A stretch of DNA of 64,000 bases, taken from the NCBI RefSeq assembly GCF_001611795.1, contig NZ_CP015098.1:4712001-4776000 (forward strand), given 5' to 3'. Position numbers and translations under genes: made by a program. This DNA comes from Streptomyces qaidamensis. GTDB taxonomy: Bacteria > Actinomycetota > Actinomycetes > Streptomycetales > Streptomycetaceae. Positions within the stretch are counted from its first letter, which is position 1; each line of letters starts with the position of its first letter. Under the pieces are notes generated by a model. That model was not told where the DNA came from. It was given only the letters and a program-made list of their open reading frames with translations, and searched no databases. Of the stretch, positions 50,105 to 58,815 are shown one piece after another.

Positions 50105-50734
50105 GTGTTAGAACACCAGGATGAGACCAGGGCGGCCTACAACGGGGTCGTCGAGCTCTATGCGTCAATGTTCACTAGTCGGTTGGAGACGCGGCCGTTC
50201 GCGCGGAACATGATCGGCACCTTCGCCGAGCTCGTGCGTGATACAGGGAACTTGCGGGTAGCCGACGTCGGGTGCGGACCCGGTCATCTGACGGCCATGC
50301 TCCACGACTTGGGGCTAGACGCCTTCGGGATCGACCTCTCCCCGGCCATGGTCGACCACGCTCGGCGGGCCCAGCCGATGCTGCGGTTCGACGAAGCGCG
50401 AATGGAGGCCCTGCCGGTCGAGGACGGCGCGCTCGGTGGAGTGCTGGCCCACTACTCGATGATCCATACCCCACCTGATGAACTGCCCGCGCTACTCGCT
50501 GAGCAGGTGCGTGTTCTGGCACCAGGGGGTCTGCTCCTGGTGTCCTTCTTCGGGACCGAGGGGCCGGATCCGGTCCGCTTCGATCACAAGGTGGCGCCCG
50601 CCTATAGCTGGCCAGCGGAGCAGTTTGCCGAGTCGCTGGCCGAGGCCGGGCTCGTCACGGTGGCTCGGTTGCTCCACGACCCAGCGTCCGAGCGCGGCTT
50701 CCTCGACACACACTTCTTGGCCCGCCGCCCGTAG
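50105..50734 (+). CDS. Class I SAM-dependent methyltransferase with TTA second codon
   Basis: 209 aa from GTG 50105, preceded 7 nt upstream by a TAGCGT -10 element (leaderless). Motif I VADVGCGPG at 52-60, then GIDLSPAMV, LAHYSMIHTPPDEL and VLAPGGLLLVSFFG: an ordinary Methyltransf_11/25 fold. Codon 2 is TTA, so translation should need the bldA leucyl-tRNA, restricting expression to differentiating cells. GTG 50075 is an alternative start that keeps the TTA. Substrate unknown. Confidence 0.85.
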   Translation: MLEHQDETRAAYNGVVELYASMFTSRLETRPFARNMIGTFAELVRDTGNLRVADVGCGPGHLTAMLHDLGLDAFGIDLSPAMVDHARRAQPMLRFDEARMEALPVEDGALGGVLAHYSMIHTPPDELPALLAEQVRVLAPGGLLLVSFFGTEGPDPVRFDHKVAPAYSWPAEQFAESLAEAGLVTVARLLHDPASERGFLDTHFLARRP

Positions 50735-50842
50735 AACGTGGCCCGTGGCCTGGGGTGGGGTAGGTCATCTGTGTGGATGAAGCTCGTCTGAAGCGCCGCG
50801 TTCTGGCCGATCGGTTTGGGTTGTTATCCATCTGTGTCGCAG

Positions 50843-53308
50843 TCAGTCCGCCTTATCCCGGTTCTCGGCTTCCCGAACTACGAGTTCACTGATCGTCGGC
50901 ATGCCGACGAATACCGGCGAGCTCTTCCGCCTCTCGGTGGCGTCAATCTGGCTGATCTTGTCGTGGGTTGCGGTGAGGCTGACGGTCAGTTGCTCGACGT
51001 CGCCCAGCCATCCTTCTCGTTCGGCTTCGGCGATCCTGGCGTGGAGGTTCTCGCGGATCTCTTCCAGGCGGGGCCGTTCGTCCGGCCCCACGATCAGTAC
51101 CGGACATCGGACACAGGCGTGCTCGTGGACGCAGCTGCTTCCGTATGCTCGGCCGCACTGCCCCAGGGCCAGCTTGCGCCGCTCGAAGTGCCCGAGGAAC
51201 TCCTGCCACTCCTCGTCGGTCACCGCCCGGTATTCCCCGGCGGGTCGTAGACCGCGGCGCCGGGCGATGAAGGCTCGGTGAGCCTCGATGGCATCTTCCG
51301 GGTAGATCGCGGCATACCCCATCGTGGTTCCAATGTGGCCGTGACCAGCAATAACCTGGGCGATGTGCGGCGGCAAGCCGTTGAGGATGGCGTCGGTGAT
51401 GAAGATCCTGCGGAAGTCGTGCGGCTGGAAGGTCAACGGCTGTCCGTGGGCGTCGGTGATGCCGGTATCTGCCAGCAGCGTGTTGAGTGACTGGCGGATC
51501 GTGGTGATGGAGATCGTCCTGTTCTCCCCGCCTACGGGCCACTGGTAGAGCAGCGGCATGGGTGGGTTCCAGACTTTCTCGTGCAGGTCATAGGACGGGA
51601 CACTCGGCACCCTGCCGTCATGCCCGCGAACACGGCTGATCACGGCGCTGAGAACGTCGGCGAGCTCAGGGCTGACCAGCAGGAGGCGCTCTTGGTCCGT
51701 CTTGGACGGCGCGATCTGCAGGAGCGGGATCACCTCTCCGGTGGTCGGCAGCTTGTAGCTGATGATGCTGTGGTGGCCGAGTTCCCTGAGCTCTTCGATG
51801 CGCATCCCGGTGTGCCGGAGGATCTCCACGGTCGCCCAGCCGTAGAAGGCCAGCTTCTCTTCCGTCCGGAAGTCGCGCCTCGCTCCTGTGGCGTCAACGA
51901 CCGTTGAAGGTTTGCCGCCGGCTCGCTCCGTAGACCGGGGCAGGGTGAAGCTCTCGCCGAGCACCGTGATGGTAGATCCCAGGTCAGCTGCCTCCAATGC
52001 CTCCAGCCGCTCCTTGGCCTCGTTCAGTCGGCGGGCAGCTGCCTGTACCAGCGCGGGCAGGACCGGCAGCCTCTCTCGGGTGCGGGCATCGGATCTGGTG
52101 CGGACCTCCTGCTCGACCTTCTTGGCAGAGCAGTCGGCTTCTGCCACCGGGGCCGGAGCGGCCCACGGTCCCCAGCGCTCCGGCTCGTCCAGAGCCCACT
52201 CGGCGATGTCCAGGTAGAAGCCCCGCACTGCCGTCCTGATACTCAAGGCTGCGATGCGCGGCTCTGTTGTCGTGGCGACCGTGCCGTTCGGCATGCGGTA
52301 CTTGACCGTCTTGACCGCGATCCGGGCCTTCCACGCGTCGCGCACCTCCGGGGCCAGGTGAAGGCTCTCGATCCCGGGATGGTGCCGTTGCAGGTCGGCC
52401 CAGAAGTAGCCGACCAGATTCCTGGACAGCTGCACCAACGTGACGTAGTCCACTGAGGGCTGGCGTTCGGTCAAGTAGCCGACGAGCAGGTCGCGGATCG
52501 GCTCGCACTTCACGTCGAACCGGTCGACGAGCTGGGCCGGGCTCACCTGTCCGGCACGTATCTCGATGCTCCGCAGGGTCTTGGGTGCGTCAGGGGGAAA
52601 CTGGCCGCGGCTCTGAAGCAGGGCGTAGGCGAGTCGCGTGTGGCTCGTGGAGGTCCCCGTGGCCGCCAACAGAAGTTCGAGGACATCGCCGACCACGATG
52701 TCGTCGATGCCGCCGCCCTTCGCCGCGAGAATGCGGGCCACGGCCTTGAGCGCCTTCGATGTGCGCCGCGGGTCCGGCTGTCCGGGCATGCGTGCGTCAC
52801 GAAGTTCGGCAAATCCCCTGGGATCGCGGGCGGCTTCGATGGCTTCGCGCAGGTGAGGGGACAGGCTGCTGGCGAGCCACGGCATGCTGGGACGGATGAC
52901 ATCAGCGCAGACCAGGGCCAGCAGCCCGGACCCGAGCCCAGCCTTCTGCGGCCTCCTGCCGTGAACGATCCCCCAGGCAAGCGGGGCTTCGGTCCAGCCG
53001 ACCGAGGTGGCGGAGCCCGGGCTGGCGTTCCAGCGCTGCTGCCAGGTCTTCCCCTCGAAGGTCTCCAGCCATCGCAGCAGCAGGCGCGCACCGACCATCC
53101 GCATCTGGTGGGTGGAGTCCTTGCCGTTCTTGAACGGCGGCCGCTCCAACCTGTGGAGGACCTCCTCGCGGGAGATCCGGGTAGTGGGCCAGTCGGTTCC
53201 CGGGCTACGTGGCGGAAACCTCTGCAGCTGGGCATCGATCTCGCTGCCGGCCAGGCTCTTCGCGGTCAGGGCCGGCGGGGTGACGAGCGGGACGGTGGTA
53301 GTTGTCAC
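50843..53308 (-). CDS. Large tyrosine recombinase (TnpB/RIT-like integrase)
   Basis: 821 aa. The C-terminal catalytic domain holds the R-H-x-x-R-H/Y set: Arg in HTGMRIEELREL, HDFRRIF, GHGHIGTTMGYAAIY with Tyr. A Cys cluster follows (GQCGRAYGSSCVHEHACVRCPV), as in the large partner of Tn554-like paired recombinases. The 450-residue N-terminal region resembles no known domain by eye. Overlaps the upstream recombinase by 4 bp. Confidence 0.85.
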   Translation of the reverse strand: MTTTTVPLVTPPALTAKSLAGSEIDAQLQRFPPRSPGTDWPTTRISREEVLHRLERPPFKNGKDSTHQMRMVGARLLLRWLETFEGKTWQQRWNASPGSATSVGWTEAPLAWGIVHGRRPQKAGLGSGLLALVCADVIRPSMPWLASSLSPHLREAIEAARDPRGFAELRDARMPGQPDPRRTSKALKAVARILAAKGGGIDDIVVGDVLELLLAATGTSTSHTRLAYALLQSRGQFPPDAPKTLRSIEIRAGQVSPAQLVDRFDVKCEPIRDLLVGYLTERQPSVDYVTLVQLSRNLVGYFWADLQRHHPGIESLHLAPEVRDAWKARIAVKTVKYRMPNGTVATTTEPRIAALSIRTAVRGFYLDIAEWALDEPERWGPWAAPAPVAEADCSAKKVEQEVRTRSDARTRERLPVLPALVQAAARRLNEAKERLEALEAADLGSTITVLGESFTLPRSTERAGGKPSTVVDATGARRDFRTEEKLAFYGWATVEILRHTGMRIEELRELGHHSIISYKLPTTGEVIPLLQIAPSKTDQERLLLVSPELADVLSAVISRVRGHDGRVPSVPSYDLHEKVWNPPMPLLYQWPVGGENRTISITTIRQSLNTLLADTGITDAHGQPLTFQPHDFRRIFITDAILNGLPPHIAQVIAGHGHIGTTMGYAAIYPEDAIEAHRAFIARRRGLRPAGEYRAVTDEEWQEFLGHFERRKLALGQCGRAYGSSCVHEHACVRCPVLIVGPDERPRLEEIRENLHARIAEAEREGWLGDVEQLTVSLTATHDKISQIDATERRKSSPVFVGMPTISELVVREAENRDKAD

Positions 53309-54330
53309 CCGGGGCTCCCGCCGAAGAGGACGTCAAGGGAGTCCCGGTTGTAGGCCAGCGCGGGCGGGGCCGGAGGCGGGTTGTTGCGCTTGTGCTCCTG
53401 GCGGGCATGGTGTGCGAGACCTGCCGAGATCACGTCGTCTCTGGTAGGACGGTTGTAGATGTCCAAGGTGGACAGATGCTTATGACCGAGGATGTGCTGG
53501 ACGTAGACCGGCGGCATGTTCGGGTCGTCGAGCATCAGGAATGTCGCCGTGTGCCGTAGGTCGTGAAGAGTCCAGTTGGCGCCCAGGAGCTCGTTGGCGC
53601 GGTTGAACATCATGCGCGCCGCGTCGTACTCCAAAGGCCGCCAGGGGCGGCGCAGAGTCCACCACAGCGGCTGCGCACGGCGGCGAGGGACGCCCTTCTT
53701 CCAGGCTTCTTCCTGGTAGAGCCGCAGCCAGACGAACGCGTCGGGGGTGGCGGGCAGTTCCTGGTAGGCGCGCGTGCCCTTGCGAATCACGCCGATGGTT
53801 TGCTGGCCGACGACGGCATCGCTCTGCTTTGCGGTGAGCAGTTCCTCGGCGCGGGCGCCGGTGGCGACCCAGAAGGCCAGTAAGGCTCGGTCGCGGTGCG
53901 AGCGGAGACCTGCGAAGACCTCGGTGTACTTCTCATCGGGGATGCGGCGCGGGATCCGCTTGGGGACCTTGGGCCGATAGAGGCCGGTGCGCTGCTTCTC
54001 GTGTTCCTTCTCAGGGTTGTGGTGGGCGTTGGCTCGTCCCGAGCGCCGGCTACGGACCAGAGGGAAGGGATTTACTAGCAGCGATCCGGTATTGCGCTCC
54101 AGGTGGAAGTCGTAGAAGGTCCGCAGCACCGTCTCGCAGTGCGCCCGGGTAGTGGGCGCGTACTTCTTGCCGACGGTGGGCTTGCCCGTCACCGGGTTCG
54201 GAGATCCCGGCGCTGGACTGCCGGCCGAGGCGGACTGGGGTATCTCGGCGGGGTCCTTGCTGCGGTGGCGCCAGTGGCGGCTCCCAGCGGTCTCCCGTCT
54301 CCAGTAGCTTGCCCAACTCAGGCAGCACAA
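53305..54330 (-). CDS. Tyrosine recombinase (TnpA-like), N-terminus uncertain
   Basis: 341 aa. Catalytic residues: GARAEELL (Arg), HDLRHTATFLML (H-x-x-R), LGHKHLSTLDIYNRP (His, Tyr). The SAM-like core-binding region KKYAPTTRAHCETVLRTFYDFHLE is present. The first ~40 residues in this frame look random, while another frame starting ATG 54370 reads LKNFVLPELGKLLETGDRWEP, which resembles a real N-terminus; a frameshift near 54290 is likely. Pairs with the 821-aa recombinase in one operon. Confidence 0.8.
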   Translation of the reverse strand: MCCLSWASYWRRETAGSRHWRHRSKDPAEIPQSASAGSPAPGSPNPVTGKPTVGKKYAPTTRAHCETVLRTFYDFHLERNTGSLLVNPFPLVRSRRSGRANAHHNPEKEHEKQRTGLYRPKVPKRIPRRIPDEKYTEVFAGLRSHRDRALLAFWVATGARAEELLTAKQSDAVVGQQTIGVIRKGTRAYQELPATPDAFVWLRLYQEEAWKKGVPRRRAQPLWWTLRRPWRPLEYDAARMMFNRANELLGANWTLHDLRHTATFLMLDDPNMPPVYVQHILGHKHLSTLDIYNRPTRDDVISAGLAHHARQEHKRNNPPPAPPALAYNRDSLDVLFGGSPG

Positions 54331-54479
54331 AGTTCTTCAGATCCCTGTCGGGACGCTGTTCACCGGGCATGCCGGGAAGCTAGCAGAGACCCCAACTGAC
54401 CTGCGAGGACTCATGAGTTAGTTCGGTCAACATGCCTGACGCTTTATTTGGACCCGAGATAACGGACGACGCTGACCGC

Positions 54480-54638
54480 TACGCCGGGCTGCCGGGCATG
54501 CCGAACGCCCGCCGGCACCGCGCGAGGAGCTCCCGCACCGCGGGGCCCCGCCCGCTCCGCCAGACCAGGGCGAGCAGCGCCGATGTCCCGACGTCGTCGA
54601 TGGCGCGGACGACGACCCGGTCGCCCCGGCCCGCGGCC
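54480..54638 (-). pseudogene. LysR regulator C-terminal fragment
   Basis: RVVVRAIDDVGTSALLALVW followed by RSGRGPAVRELLARCRRAF is the typical end of a LysR effector domain; stop at 54480-54482. No N-terminal HTH remains. It abuts the divergent-looking fragment at 54640. Confidence 0.6.
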
Positions 54639-54639
54639 A

Positions 54640-54901
54640 TCGACGCGGTCCTGGCCCACCCGCCCGGCCGGCGCACGGTGGGCCGCGAAGCGATCCGCAC
54701 TCTCTGGGAGAAGGTCCTGGCCGACCGCCCCCGCTTCGAACCGGAAGAGCCCCTGCCGACCCTGGTCCACGGCGACATCGCCCTCACCTCCACCCCGCCG
54801 AAGGACGGGGCGGGGGCCCGGGCGCAGGTGGTCCGCAGGCAGGCGGACGGAAGCTGGCTGCGGGTGCTGGACCAGCCGGAGTTCACCCCGCCGGCCCGTT
54901 G
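54640..54901 (+). pseudogene. SnoaL/DUF4440-like C-terminal fragment
   Basis: AIDAVLAHPPGRRTVGREAI, then LWEKVLADRP and DGSWLRVLDQPEF, is the second half of a SnoaL/NTF2-like protein of the SgcJ/EcaC type. The N-terminal half is missing; the open frame upstream continues into unrelated DNA. Together with the LysR fragment this marks a deletion at about 54640. Confidence 0.6.
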
Positions 54902-54933
54902 ACCCGAGGACCGCAGGGGCAGGACACGACGAC

Positions 54934-54972
54934 GCCCCCGCCCGTCATCGGCATCCGATGACGGGCGGGGGC
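54934..54972. terminator. Strong bidirectional terminator
   Basis: A perfect 18-bp stem (54934-54951 with 54955-54972) and 3-nt loop just past the SnoaL-like fragment and before the convergent GH30 stop. Confidence 0.88.
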
Positions 54973-55003
54973 GCGGGGAGAGGGCCGGGCGGGACGCGAA
55001 GCG

Positions 55004-57058
55004 TCAGCCGCCCGTCACCTCGGTGACCCTCCAGCGCTGGTTGGAGCCCGAGTTCGGCTGCCAGACGCCCACGGAGGCGCCGTCGTTCGTGGACTGCCCC
55101 CCGACGTCGGGCAGTTGGCCCGTCGCCGCGTTCACCAGCGTCCACGTGCCGTCACCGGTCGTGGACGCGATCCACTGCGCGGCGGCGTCGCGGCGACCCG
55201 CGTCGGGCTCGGCGACCAGAGCGCCGTCACGGACGGCCAGCCGCTTGTCCGCGCCGGTCTCGGTGAGGACGTAGCGCTTGCGGTTGTCCTCGCCGCGGAT
55301 CTGCTCGACCCGCCACTGCCGGCCGCTCGGGTCGGACGCGTCCGGCGTCTTGATGACCAGGCCCGTGCCGTTGCCGGCGATGGTGAGGTCCTTGCCGCTC
55401 TGGACGCCGGTCAGGCGGTAGGTGTGGCCCTTGCGCAGCTCGGCCGCGTCCTTGGCGACGCCAGAGACGCCCTTGACGAGGAAGGACGTCACCGACTGGG
55501 CGGGCACCGTGAGGGTGGCCTGCTTGCCGGTCACGCGGACGGGCTTGTGCTTCTCCAGCTTGCCGTCGGCGCTGGTCACCACCGGGGTGACGGTGGCACG
55601 GGAGGAGACCCGGCCGAACTTCGACAGGTCGAGCGTGACGTCGTGTGCCTCGGTGGCGCTGTTGACGTGGACGACGGTCGCCGCGTCGCCCTTGCGGGAG
55701 ACCGCCGCGGTGCTGGCCGTGTCGTTCGTCTTGATCAGGCGGTCTCCGGGCTTGATGAAGTGCGTGAAGTTGCGGGCCGTGTCGAACTTGGTGTTGGTGT
55801 AGATCGGGCAGGACTTCAGGGTGTCCTTCGAGGTGCAGCTGAACGGGAGCTGGATCTCGCCCCAGTTGCCGCCCTTGGCGGACTCGCCGCCCGGCTTCAT
55901 GTTGTCGTAGTCCTCGACGGGCTGCCAGAACACCCAGGCCTTGGGCTCCAGTTCACGCAGGTCGTCCACCATGCGCTGGGCCAGGCCCAGGCCGGGCCGC
56001 ATGTCCGTGAAGCTCTGCCCGTCGCCCCAGTCGCCCTCGACCTCGCTCATCCACAGCGGCTTGTCGGCGGCCTTGGCCAGGTCGCGGACGGTGGTGCGCT
56101 GGCCGGTGCCGTAGGTGTGGACGTTCATCTGGGCGACGAGGTCGCGGACCTCCTGGGGGTAGGAGTTCCAGTTCGTCGCGAAGATGCCGGGGTTGGTCTC
56201 GTCCATCGCGGATATCTCCGCGCCCGAACGGGACTTCTCCAGGACCGGGGCCAGCGCGCGGATCACCTTCTGCTGGAGCTCGGGGCCGATGTGGGCGCCC
56301 TCCTGGCGGCCGCCGGTCGGTTCGCCGTCCGGGCCGAGCTTCGTGCCCCAGTAGTTGGTGTTCGGCTCGTTGAACGGGTCGAGCGTGTCGACCTTGATGC
56401 CGTGCGCCTTCTCCAGCCGCTCGGTCGCGCCCACCAGGTACTTGGCGAAGTCCTCGACCGACTCGGGCTTCAGCTGGTCCTTGCCCGCGTCGAAGTTCCC
56501 GGAGACGTAGCCGCTCTCGGTCATGAACCAGGGCGGGGAGTTGCTGAAGGTCTCCCAGTGGGTGATGTCCTTCTTGATGCGGTCGACCCACCAGCGCTGC
56601 GTCTTGTCCGCGTGCCTGTTCCAGTCGGCCGGGTCGTCCGCGTCCCACCAGTCGACGTCCTCGCGGGTGGTGCCCGCCGGGGCCTTCCACCAGCCCTCGA
56701 CGGCGCCGCCGGCCCGCAGGTAGTCCTTGACGTCGGGGGCGTTGCCGCCGCCGATGTTGTAGCGGGCGATGTTCAGGTTGAGACCGTCGTCGCCGAAGAG
56801 GAGCTTGTAGAGCTTCTCGCGGACCGCGGGCGGGTAGTCGCCGGTGGCGTTCGCGAACCAGACCAGGCTCGTGCCCCAGCCCTCGAACTTGTCCCCGGCG
56901 TAGGAGGGGTCGGGCCGGACGGTGACGCCGGCAGCGGCGGCCCGGGCCGGCTCGGCGTGCGCGGCGGGCAGGGTCGTCGTGGCCAGGAGGGTTCCGGTCG
57001 CCACGGCGGTGACGCCGATGGCCCCGAGGAGCCTTCTCTTACGGGTGCGGTGTGCCAT
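55004..57058 (-). CDS. Secreted GH30 (endo-beta-1,6-galactanase-like) glycosidase with ricin-type domain
   Basis: 684 aa. Sec signal (LLATTTLPAAHA). Catalytic barrel: FEGWGTSLVWFA, Glu231 acid/base in DPFNEPNTNYWG, nucleophile Glu339 (or 341) in LWMSEVEGDWG, WVFWQPVEDYDNM; the type resembles GH30 subfamily beta-1,6-galactanases of arabinogalactan breakdown. A beta-sandwich follows, then a ricin-type beta-trefoil (about 545-684) with QW repeats (GRQWRVEQI, NQRWRVTEV) for carbohydrate binding. Divergent from its probable LacI regulator. Confidence 0.88.
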   Translation of the reverse strand: MAHRTRKRRLLGAIGVTAVATGTLLATTTLPAAHAEPARAAAAGVTVRPDPSYAGDKFEGWGTSLVWFANATGDYPPAVREKLYKLLFGDDGLNLNIARYNIGGGNAPDVKDYLRAGGAVEGWWKAPAGTTREDVDWWDADDPADWNRHADKTQRWWVDRIKKDITHWETFSNSPPWFMTESGYVSGNFDAGKDQLKPESVEDFAKYLVGATERLEKAHGIKVDTLDPFNEPNTNYWGTKLGPDGEPTGGRQEGAHIGPELQQKVIRALAPVLEKSRSGAEISAMDETNPGIFATNWNSYPQEVRDLVAQMNVHTYGTGQRTTVRDLAKAADKPLWMSEVEGDWGDGQSFTDMRPGLGLAQRMVDDLRELEPKAWVFWQPVEDYDNMKPGGESAKGGNWGEIQLPFSCTSKDTLKSCPIYTNTKFDTARNFTHFIKPGDRLIKTNDTASTAAVSRKGDAATVVHVNSATEAHDVTLDLSKFGRVSSRATVTPVVTSADGKLEKHKPVRVTGKQATLTVPAQSVTSFLVKGVSGVAKDAAELRKGHTYRLTGVQSGKDLTIAGNGTGLVIKTPDASDPSGRQWRVEQIRGEDNRKRYVLTETGADKRLAVRDGALVAEPDAGRRDAAAQWIASTTGDGTWTLVNAATGQLPDVGGQSTNDGASVGVWQPNSGSNQRWRVTEVTGG

Positions 57059-57136
57059 CTCGAGTACTCCAGCTCATACGACCGGTGCGGACTTCTGGTG
57101 GGGTTTGACGCCTTCTCGTACGATTCCGACTAGGCA

Positions 57137-57152
57137 ATGTTTACGTAAACAT
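57137..57152. promoter_or_regulatory. LacI operator palindrome
   Basis: ATGTTTACGTAAACAT, a perfect 16-bp palindrome with central CG typical of LacI/GalR operators, 78 bp upstream of the GH30 gene start and 109-124 bp before the regulator start. Confidence 0.8.
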
Positions 57153-57260
57153 CCACTGGCCGGATGTCTACACTGTCCGAATCTCAGGGGTCAAGGACTC
57201 GTTCCGGACCGAAAATTGCGCCGGGTGCGCGGCGAGGGGAACGAGGGGCAGGTGGGCACC

Positions 57261-58331
57261 GTGGACGGCGAGAGCCAGCCGGGGGGCACGAGCCGTACGA
57301 GAAGGCGTGCGGCCCGGCCCCGCCAGGGCGCGTCCATGGCGGACGTCGCCCAGCTCGCCGGGGTCTCCTCCCAGACCGTCTCCCGCGTCTCGAACGGCTT
57401 CCCCGGCGTCACCGAGGACACCCGCGCGCAGGTCCTGGCCGCCATGCGGGAGCTGGGCTACCGCCCCAACAGCGCGGCCCGGGCGCTGCGCCGGGGCGAG
57501 TTCCGTACCCTCGGCGTGATCACCTTCTCCCTCTCCACCATGGGCAACATCCGCACCCTGGAGGCCATCGCCACCTCCGCCGCCGAGCACGGGTACGCCG
57601 TCACCCTGCTGCCGGTGGCCGTCCCGACCCAGGACGAGGTGAACGGCGCCTTCTCCCGGCTGGGCGAGCTCGCCGTGGACGCCGTCATCGTCATCATGGA
57701 GATCCACCTGCTCGACGCGGCGACCGTCTCCCTCCCGCCCGGCGTGCAGGTCGTGGTGGCCGATTCCGACGCCGGTGACCGCTACACCGTCGTCGACACC
57801 GATCAGGCGGGCGGCGCCCGGGACGCCGTACGGCACCTGCTGGAGCTCGGTCACGACACGGTGTGGCACCTGGCCGGTCCCGAGGGCTCCTTCGCCGCGC
57901 AGCGCCGCGCCAACGCCTGGCGCACCACCCTCACCGGGGCGGGCCGCACCCCACCGCCCCTGGTCCGAGGCGACTGGTCGGCCGCATCCGGCTACCGGGC
58001 GGGCCTGCTCCTCGCCGACGAGCCGGAGTGCACGGCGGTCTTCGCGGCCAACGACCAGATGGCCCTGGGTCTGCTCCGCGCCCTGCACGAACGCGGCCGC
58101 CGCGTCCCCGGCGACATCAGCGTCGTCGGCTTCGACGACATCCCCGAGTCCGCGTCCTTCCTCCCGCCGCTCACCACCATCCACCAGGACTTCGCCGAGG
58201 TGGGGCGGCTGTGTGTGGAGGGGGTGCTCAGCAAGATGCGGCAGGACGGGGTGGAGCACGGGACGACGACGCTGGTGCCGACGCGGCTGGTGCGGCGGGC
58301 GAGTACGGCGGCGCCGCGGCCCGGGCGGTGA
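57261..58331 (+). CDS. LacI family regulator
   Basis: 356 aa from GTG 57261 (GTG 57252 equally possible). HTH and hinge: MADVAQLAGVSSQTVSRVSN then PNSAARALRRG. The periplasmic-binding-like sensor domain ends in GDISVVGFDDIPESA. Expected to repress the GH30 gene until a galacto-oligosaccharide is present, acting at the palindrome 57137-57152. Confidence 0.9.
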   Translation: MDGESQPGGTSRTRRRAARPRQGASMADVAQLAGVSSQTVSRVSNGFPGVTEDTRAQVLAAMRELGYRPNSAARALRRGEFRTLGVITFSLSTMGNIRTLEAIATSAAEHGYAVTLLPVAVPTQDEVNGAFSRLGELAVDAVIVIMEIHLLDAATVSLPPGVQVVVADSDAGDRYTVVDTDQAGGARDAVRHLLELGHDTVWHLAGPEGSFAAQRRANAWRTTLTGAGRTPPPLVRGDWSAASGYRAGLLLADEPECTAVFAANDQMALGLLRALHERGRRVPGDISVVGFDDIPESASFLPPLTTIHQDFAEVGRLCVEGVLSKMRQDGVEHGTTTLVPTRLVRRASTAAPRPGR

Positions 58332-58379
58332 GGCGGCGGCACGTTCTCGGCGGCGGGCCAGGCGCCGTCCCGGCGCGTG

Positions 58380-58800
58380 GCCCGACGGCCGCGTGGCGCC
58401 GGGGCTGCGGGCCGCGTCGTCGGCCTCGACGCGGCCGACACGGTCACCGTCCTCGCCGAGGCCTGGCCCACCCCGTGGACGTGGCTTTCGACGCCGACGG
58501 GCGCTGCCACGTCAGCGACCACCGGCTCGGCGCGGTACTCCGCCTCGACGACGAGGGGCCCGTGGTCCTGTCGGACGGTCCGGGCGCCCGGCAGGGCCTC
58601 GCCGTGCACGGCGAGGCCCTGTTCACGGGGAGGTCGAGCACCGCAGGCTGTGGTCGGTGCCGCTGACCACGGGCGAGCGTTGCGTCGGCCGAGGACCTGG
58701 CGGTCGGGCTCCCCCTCCGAGCGTCGAGCGCAGCCCCGACCCGGCCCTGTGTCGTCGAACGGGGAGGGCGCGGTGCTGCGGCCGGCGCCGAATCCGTAGG
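58380..58800 (+). pseudogene. Decayed SMP-30/gluconolactonase-like gene
   Basis: Pieces in different plus frames: HPVDVAFDADGRCHVSDHRL and GAVLRLDDEGPVVLSDGP then HRRLWSVPLTTGE. These are the beta-propeller repeats of SMP-30/NHL sugar lactonases, but the frames are broken and both ends are missing. Confidence 0.6.
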
Positions 58801-58815
58801 GTCCGGGGGGCCGGT

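Noticed and set aside
48200..54430. Direct-repeat attachment sites bounding the element
   Set aside because: Only short chance matches (such as an inverted 8-mer CAGGCATG/CATGCCTG) were found.
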